Shown: positions 62,003 through 64,000 of the stretch, piece after piece
How positions within the stretch are numbered: position 1 is the first letter of the stretch
Layout of the letters: each line of letters opens with the position of its first letter
NCBI RefSeq assembly: GCF_036038375.1
Contig: NZ_CP107935.1
Span: forward strand, 2,108,001-2,172,000
Length of the DNA stretch: 64,000 nucleotides
Direction of reading: 5' to 3'
Source of the DNA: Streptomyces sp. NBC_00414
GTDB lineage: Bacteria; Actinomycetota; Actinomycetes; Streptomycetales; Streptomycetaceae
The notes under the pieces: generated by a model
Told to the model about the DNA's origin: nothing
What the model saw: only the letters and a program-made list of their open reading frames with translations
Database searches by the model: none
Position numbers and translations under genes: made by a program

Positions 62003-62275
62003 ATGTACTCACAGGACGCGATCTCCGGCCACCGCCGCGGCCGCCCCGAACCGACCGCCGAGATGCTCTCCGGAGTGGCCTGCCTCATGTGCGGCACCGA
62101 CTACCGGAACTCACCCGACCCCGAGGCCGTGGTGGTCTCCCACCACGACGGCGGGCAGATCCTCGCCTGCCACGGCACCTGCGCGCGCATGGCGTGCGGC
62201 TCCGTCAACGGTCTCGGCGAGACGCCCCTCCCGCTGGACGAACGCGTCCGCAGGCACCGGGGCGCCCCGTCCTGA
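62003..62275 (+). CDS. Small Cys-rich hypothetical protein
   Basis: The 90-residue product has the cysteine patterns CLMCGTDY and CHGTCARMACG, which could make a zinc site. It starts MYSQDAISGHRRGRPEPTAE, with GAGGA 10 nt before the ATG. I do not recognise the family. It is 103 bp upstream of the alanine-dehydrogenase-like gene and may be co-transcribed. Codon bias supports coding. Confidence 0.6.
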   Translation: MYSQDAISGHRRGRPEPTAEMLSGVACLMCGTDYRNSPDPEAVVVSHHDGGQILACHGTCARMACGSVNGLGETPLPLDERVRRHRGAPS

Positions 62276-62378
62276 CCGGGTCGGCGCCGCAGACCGCACC
62301 ACGCGTGCGGGTACGCACACGCACGCGGCGCACCACGACAACGAAATAGCACGACCACAACGAAATAGAAGGACACGC

Positions 62379-63590
62379 ATGAGTCTGTTGAGTCTCGGAG
62401 TACTCGCCTCCTCCCTCAAGGAGAACGAGTTCCGGCTGCCGTTGCACCCCGCTCACCTCGACCGGATCGCTCCCGACATCCGCGCGAAGATCTTCCTGGA
62501 GGAGGGCTACGGCGGACGGTTCGGCGTCGGCGACGACGCGCTCCGGCCGCTGGTGGGCGGACTGCGCTCCCGCGAGCAGCTCCTCGACGAGTGCGATGTG
62601 CTCCTGCTGCCCAAGCCGATGCACGAGGACGTCGTCCAACTGCGCCAGGGCCAGGTGCTGTGGGGCTGGCCGCACTGTGTGCAGGACGAGCGGATGACGC
62701 AGCTCGCCATCGACCGGCAGCTCAGCCTCATCGCCTGGGAGGCCATGAACCACTGGACCTCCACGGGTGCCTTCAGCGTCCATGTGTTCCACAAGAACAA
62801 CGAACTGGCCGGCTACTGCTCGGTGCTGCACGCCCTGCAGCTCGGCGGGCTGACCGGCAGTTACGGCCGCCGGATGCGCGCGGTGGTCATCAGTTTCGGG
62901 GCCACGGCGCGCGGGGCGGTCACGGGTCTGGGCGCCATGGGGATCTCCGACGTCACGGTGCTGACGCAGCGTGCCGCCGCCGCGGTCGCCTCACCGATGC
63001 CGTCGGTCGTGATGGGCCACTTCGCCGAGCGTGAGGACGATCCGTCCAAGCTGGAGGCGCTCACCGGGCTCGGTCCGGTGCCGCTCGCGGAGTACCTGGC
63101 CGGGTTCGACGTCATCGTCAACTGCATAAGGCAGGACACCGACGCGCCGCTGACGTTCGTCACCGAGGAGGAGCTCGCGCTGTTCAAGCCGGGGACCTTC
63201 TTCGTCGACGTCTCCTGCGACGAGGGCATGGGCTTCGAATGGGCCCGCCCGACCACCTTCGAGGACCCGATGCCCGCGGTGGGTCCCGGCTGCCACTACT
63301 ACGGCGTGGACCACAGCCCGTCGCACCTGTGGAACTCGGCGACCTGGGAGATCAGCGAGGCGCTCCTGCCCTATCTGCGCAAGGTGCTGAGCGGCCCCAC
63401 GGCCTGGGACCGGGACGCCACGATCAAGAACGCCATCGAGATCCGCGACGGTGTCGTCCTGAACCCGAAGATCCTCTCGTTCCAGCACCGGTCGGCCGCC
63501 TACCCGCACGCCGTCGAGGTCCCGGCTGCCGCGCTGCCGCCGGTTCCCGTCCTCGCCCCGGCGCTGGACACCTCCGCGCAGCCGGCCTGA
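62379..63590 (+). CDS. Alanine dehydrogenase/PNT-superfamily enzyme (CEO-synthase-like)
   Basis: The 403-residue product has the N-terminal AlaDH/PNT domain (LKENEFRLPLHPAHLDRI, LEEGYGGRFGVGD, LLLPKPMHEDVV) and a Rossmann domain (VVISFGATARGAVTGLGAMG). It resembles N5-(carboxyethyl)ornithine synthase and saccharopine-type dehydrogenases more than true alanine dehydrogenase. It probably makes or cleaves a secondary amine between an amino acid and a 2-oxo acid. GAAGGA precedes the ATG. The Lys1-like protein at 42.4-43.5 kb shares the fold. Confidence 0.85.
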   Translation: MSLLSLGVLASSLKENEFRLPLHPAHLDRIAPDIRAKIFLEEGYGGRFGVGDDALRPLVGGLRSREQLLDECDVLLLPKPMHEDVVQLRQGQVLWGWPHCVQDERMTQLAIDRQLSLIAWEAMNHWTSTGAFSVHVFHKNNELAGYCSVLHALQLGGLTGSYGRRMRAVVISFGATARGAVTGLGAMGISDVTVLTQRAAAAVASPMPSVVMGHFAEREDDPSKLEALTGLGPVPLAEYLAGFDVIVNCIRQDTDAPLTFVTEEELALFKPGTFFVDVSCDEGMGFEWARPTTFEDPMPAVGPGCHYYGVDHSPSHLWNSATWEISEALLPYLRKVLSGPTAWDRDATIKNAIEIRDGVVLNPKILSFQHRSAAYPHAVEVPAAALPPVPVLAPALDTSAQPA

Positions 63591-63639
63591 CACCGCCCCA
63601 CTCGCCACGCTCCGGTGCGCCCCGCGCGCCGGGGCGTGG

Positions 63640-64000
63640 TCACTTCTCCTGCGGGAGTGTCACCGGGCGGTCGTCCCGCAGCTCCGCGAAGAGTGTCCGT
63701 GCCCGGCGGTCGTCCCACTTCACGGCGCTGCCCTTGGAGGTGGCGAAGGCGGGGTCGGACACGGGCACGTTGATCTGCCGGCCGCCGCCCGCCGTGACGC
63801 CCCGCATCGCCCGGAACAGCGTCATGAGGTCCCGCAGGCCGGTGTCCTTGTCGACCACGAGCGTGTCGAGGCCCGCGTCGAGGGTCGGGAAGGACCTGGC
63901 GGGGTTGAGGAGCGTTCCGGGCGTGACGGCCTTCTTCGCGAGGGCGGTCAGGAACCTCTGCTGGTTGCGGGTACGGCCCAGGTCGCCCCGGGCCTCCTGC
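63640..64000 (-). CDS. LCP (LytR-CpsA-Psr) family protein, N-terminus off the window
   Basis: The last 119 codons of a gene run in from the right edge. The visible sequence starts QEARGDLGRTRNQQRFLTAL, a signature of the C-terminal half of the LCP domain, whose members attach teichoic acids or polysaccharides to peptidoglycan outside the membrane. The N-terminal membrane anchor and the catalytic Asp/Arg residues lie outside the window. It converges on the AlaDH/PNT-family gene. Confidence 0.8.
   Translation of the reverse strand, partial: QEARGDLGRTRNQQRFLTALAKKAVTPGTLLNPARSFPTLDAGLDTLVVDKDTGLRDLMTLFRAMRGVTAGGGRQINVPVSDPAFATSKGSAVKWDDRRARTLFAELRDDRPVTLPQEK

Noticed and set aside
1..64000. 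tRNA or rRNA genes, insertion sequences, integrase or attachment sites
   Set aside because: None was recognised on reading both strands; a dedicated tRNA scan was not possible here.

Overview
The window is high-GC actinobacterial DNA, almost certainly from a Streptomyces chromosome. Codons mostly end in G or C, GTG starts are common, overlapping ATGA/GTGA gene junctions are frequent, and the typical Streptomyces intergenic repeats are present (the GGGGCGCGGGGAACTGCGCG family and the GCCCCTCCGGCGTTTGAGGA family). From memory, the order of the pentose-phosphate operon and of the GTP-cyclohydrolase region resembles the SCO6640-SCO6665 area of S. coelicolor. No tRNA, rRNA, CRISPR array, integrase or insertion sequence was seen.

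Left part (1-16 kb). A membrane-anchored protein runs off the left edge. Next come a lipoprotein L,D-transpeptidase and a secreted GH16 glucanase with a CBM6 domain, preceded by a perfect LacI-type palindrome. An AraC regulator is divergent from a seven-gene operon, tkt-tal-zwf-opcA-pgi-gnd-histidine phosphatase, which carries most of the oxidative and non-oxidative pentose phosphate pathway. Its glucose-6-phosphate dehydrogenase has an unusual histone-H1-like N-terminal extension of about 136 residues. A class 3 lipase and a repeat-rich spacer follow.

16-28 kb. A 962-residue fusion of a catalase-like domain to an alpha-dioxygenase/cyclooxygenase-type haem peroxidase overlaps a nitroreductase-like gene and may be an oxylipin system. 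A quinate/shikimate catabolic set follows: TPP enzyme, 3-dehydroshikimate dehydratase/HPPD-like fusion, shikimate dehydrogenase, TetR regulator and MHS-type transporter, with palindromic operators.

28-38 kb. A sugar-uptake locus holds two permeases, a Tat lipoprotein binding protein, a ROK regulator, a BadF-type sugar kinase and an unrecognised 617-residue protein that may be a lyase or hydrolase. A secreted PAP2 phosphatase preceded by a PHO-box-like direct repeat follows.

38-52 kb. A graspetide RiPP pair (63-residue precursor plus ATP-grasp maturase) and a beta-lactamase-fold esterase precede a coupled three-gene operon: FAD amine oxidase, Lys1-like saccharopine dehydrogenase and saccharopine reductase-like protein. 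The most intriguing region follows at 44.8-52.3 kb. It contains a GTP cyclohydrolase II with Met at the catalytic Tyr position, a creatininase-family (ArfB-like) amidohydrolase, a multi-pass membrane protein, a methyltransferase, a glycosyltransferase, a pterin-synthase-fold protein lacking zinc and catalytic residues, a zinc-less MDR dehydrogenase and a CDP-alcohol phosphotransferase. These genes look like a pathway turning GTP, via a formamidopyrimidine, into an undescribed glycosylated or lipid-linked product.

52-64 kb. A frameshifted and truncated L,D-transpeptidase pseudogene is followed by an aldo/keto reductase with five 13-bp repeats upstream and a divergent MmyB-type regulator. Then come an MFS exporter with a divergent TetR and two tandem operators, a histidine kinase/response regulator pair, a fatty acid desaturase, a cold-shock protein, a small Cys-rich protein, an alanine dehydrogenase/PNT-family enzyme and the end of an LCP (LytR-CpsA-Psr) protein.
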